From positions 1 to 6,609 of the forward strand of contig DATLBY010000087.1 in NCBI GenBank assembly GCA_035526665.1: a stretch of 6,609 nt of DNA, in the 5' to 3' direction. Of the stretch, positions 5,830 to 6,609 are shown piece after piece. The notes under the pieces were generated by a model. That model ran no database searches and was not told the origin of the DNA. It saw only the letters and a list, made by a program, of their open reading frames with translations. Position numbers and translations under genes: made by a program. This DNA is from DATLBY01 sp035526665 (lineage in GTDB: Bacteria > Acidobacteriota > Terriglobia > Bryobacterales > Bryobacteraceae). The number at the start of each line of letters is the position of its first letter. Within the stretch, counting starts at the first letter, position 1.

Positions 5830-6609
5830 TTATCGAACGACCGTAAATGTGTTCGCGGACGACTGCAACAGGGACGTTTCCCCGTTCGGTGTTTCCACAC
5901 GCACTATGCGCAAACCAGGATCGGCGCTGCTGGCAATGCGAACACTGACAGTCACTTGCGTCCCCGCGGCATTGACTACAACAGCGGACGCAGTGATCTT
6001 GTCGTCAGTGTTTTTGCCCTCCCCTCTGCCCCGGCCTTTCCCTTGACCGTGGATGTCGCCCGGTTTGATGAAAGTAACCGCGCTGGCGCCTGTCAGGTTA
6101 GTGCCCTGAATGGTAAGCGTAAACGTAGTGTCGATCTTTCCGGTGCCAGGCGACAGCGAGGTTATGGTCGGCAGATTGGCGGCACGGTCCCGGTCTCCCC
6201 GGTCATCCTTACCGTTCTTATCCTCCGTCTCGCCCCGCACCGCATCGATCCGTCCAACCACCTGCCGGGTCGTGAGATCGATCAGCACGATGTTCCCTGT
6301 CCCCTGGTTGGTGACGATCAACCAATTGTCCTTCGTGTCGATAGCGAGCGCCCGCACTCCTGTTTCAGCGCGAATCAACACCGGCGAGCCGGTAAACGTC
6401 GTCGCGCCAGCAACCAACTGCAGCAACGACACAGAGCCGCCGGTCTGATTTGCAATAAATACATTGTTCCCCGCGATCGCGATGTCATTGGAACCGCCCG
6501 ACTGTTCTGGATTCGCTGTTACTGACGTGGTCGCGCCAGTAGTCAGGTTCAACAGGATAACCCTGCCGTCTGGTCCGGAAGCCGGCTCCGTAATCAGCGC
6601 CAGCAGGGA
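5830..6609 (-). CDS. beta-propeller and IPT/TIG domain protein, C-terminal part (cut by window edge)
   Basis: The reading frame is open to the right edge, so only the last 259 residues are seen. The first roughly 120 residues hold beta-propeller repeats of YVTN/NHL style. Two strand patterns are clear: NDIAIAGNNVFIANQTGGSV followed by a strand, and RALAIDTKDNWLIVTNQGTG followed by IVLIDL. A charged, Asp/Lys/Arg-rich linker lies at about 126-141 (ETEDKNGKDDRGDRDR). The rest is an IPT/TIG-like immunoglobulin fold (PTITSLSPGTGKIDTTFTLT, then the NLTGASAVTF strand), interrupted at about 184-202 by a Gly/Lys/Arg-rich loop (GQGKGRGRGEGK). Such proteins are usually exported and bind or scaffold at the cell surface. 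The signal peptide would be outside the window, so export is inferred. A TTG at 6552 is an internal Leu codon, not a credible start. No enzymatic motif is visible. Confidence 0.8.
   Translation of the reverse strand, partial: SLLALITEPASGPDGRVILLNLTTGATTSVTANPEQSGGSNDIAIAGNNVFIANQTGGSVSLLQLVAGATTFTGSPVLIRAETGVRALAIDTKDNWLIVTNQGTGNIVLIDLTTRQVVGRIDAVRGETEDKNGKDDRGDRDRAANLPTITSLSPGTGKIDTTFTLTIQGTNLTGASAVTFIKPGDIHGQGKGRGRGEGKNTDDKITASAVVVNAAGTQVTVSVRIASSADPGLRIVRVETPNGETSLLQSSANTFTVVR

Noticed and set aside
5797..6525. 242-codon plus-strand ORF opposite the propeller/IPT gene
   Set aside because: The minus frame has clear propeller and IPT motifs; the plus product is rich in Arg/His/Pro without domains, typical of an antisense shadow in GC-rich DNA.

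Overview
The window looks like a piece of a GC-rich Gram-negative chromosome, most probably from the Acidobacteriota (Solibacter/Bryobacter-like). That placement is an inference. It rests on remembered resemblance of four products to proteins common in that group: the coiled-coil M23-type peptidase N-terminus, the NtrC-type regulator, the tiny helical protein, and the propeller-plus-IPT/TIG protein. No search was run. All genes except one small one lie on the minus strand, so the minus strand is read from the right end to the left.

Right end (6609 to 5830): the C-terminal part of a secreted-type repeat protein. Its N-terminus lies outside the window. It has beta-propeller (YVTN-like) repeats, a highly charged linker and a C-terminal IPT/TIG-like domain, and is followed by a strong stem-loop (5783-5818). 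Next (5707 to 5567) is a 46-codon gene with an excellent Shine-Dalgarno sequence, too short for ordinary ORF calling. Its ribosome-binding site lies in one arm of a 9-bp inverted repeat. A 70-codon plus-strand gene (5317-5529) converges on it and encodes a predicted two-helix membrane protein.

Centre (5175 to 654): a two-component operon. A 1023-residue membrane histidine kinase (N-terminal transmembrane helix, PDZ-like domain, about nine further membrane helices, GAF, PAS, HisKA, HATPase_c) overlaps by 8 bp the gene for a 485-residue NtrC-family sigma-54 activator (receiver, AAA+, Fis-type helix-turn-helix). The kinase probably senses an envelope or membrane signal. It would phosphorylate Asp66 of the regulator, which then drives sigma-54 promoters elsewhere. 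The activator carries GAFTSA in place of the canonical GAFTGA loop.

Left end (470 to 1): after a 183-bp gap with a plausible sigma-70 promoter comes the N-terminal third or so of an inner-membrane, coiled-coil, M23-type cell-wall peptidase, cut by the window edge. The neighbourhood of an envelope-facing sensor, a sigma-54 regulator and a cell-wall enzyme suggests envelope maintenance, but no sigma-54 promoter with correct spacing was found in the window to link them. The window contains no tRNA, rRNA, CRISPR array or insertion sequence that I can recognise.
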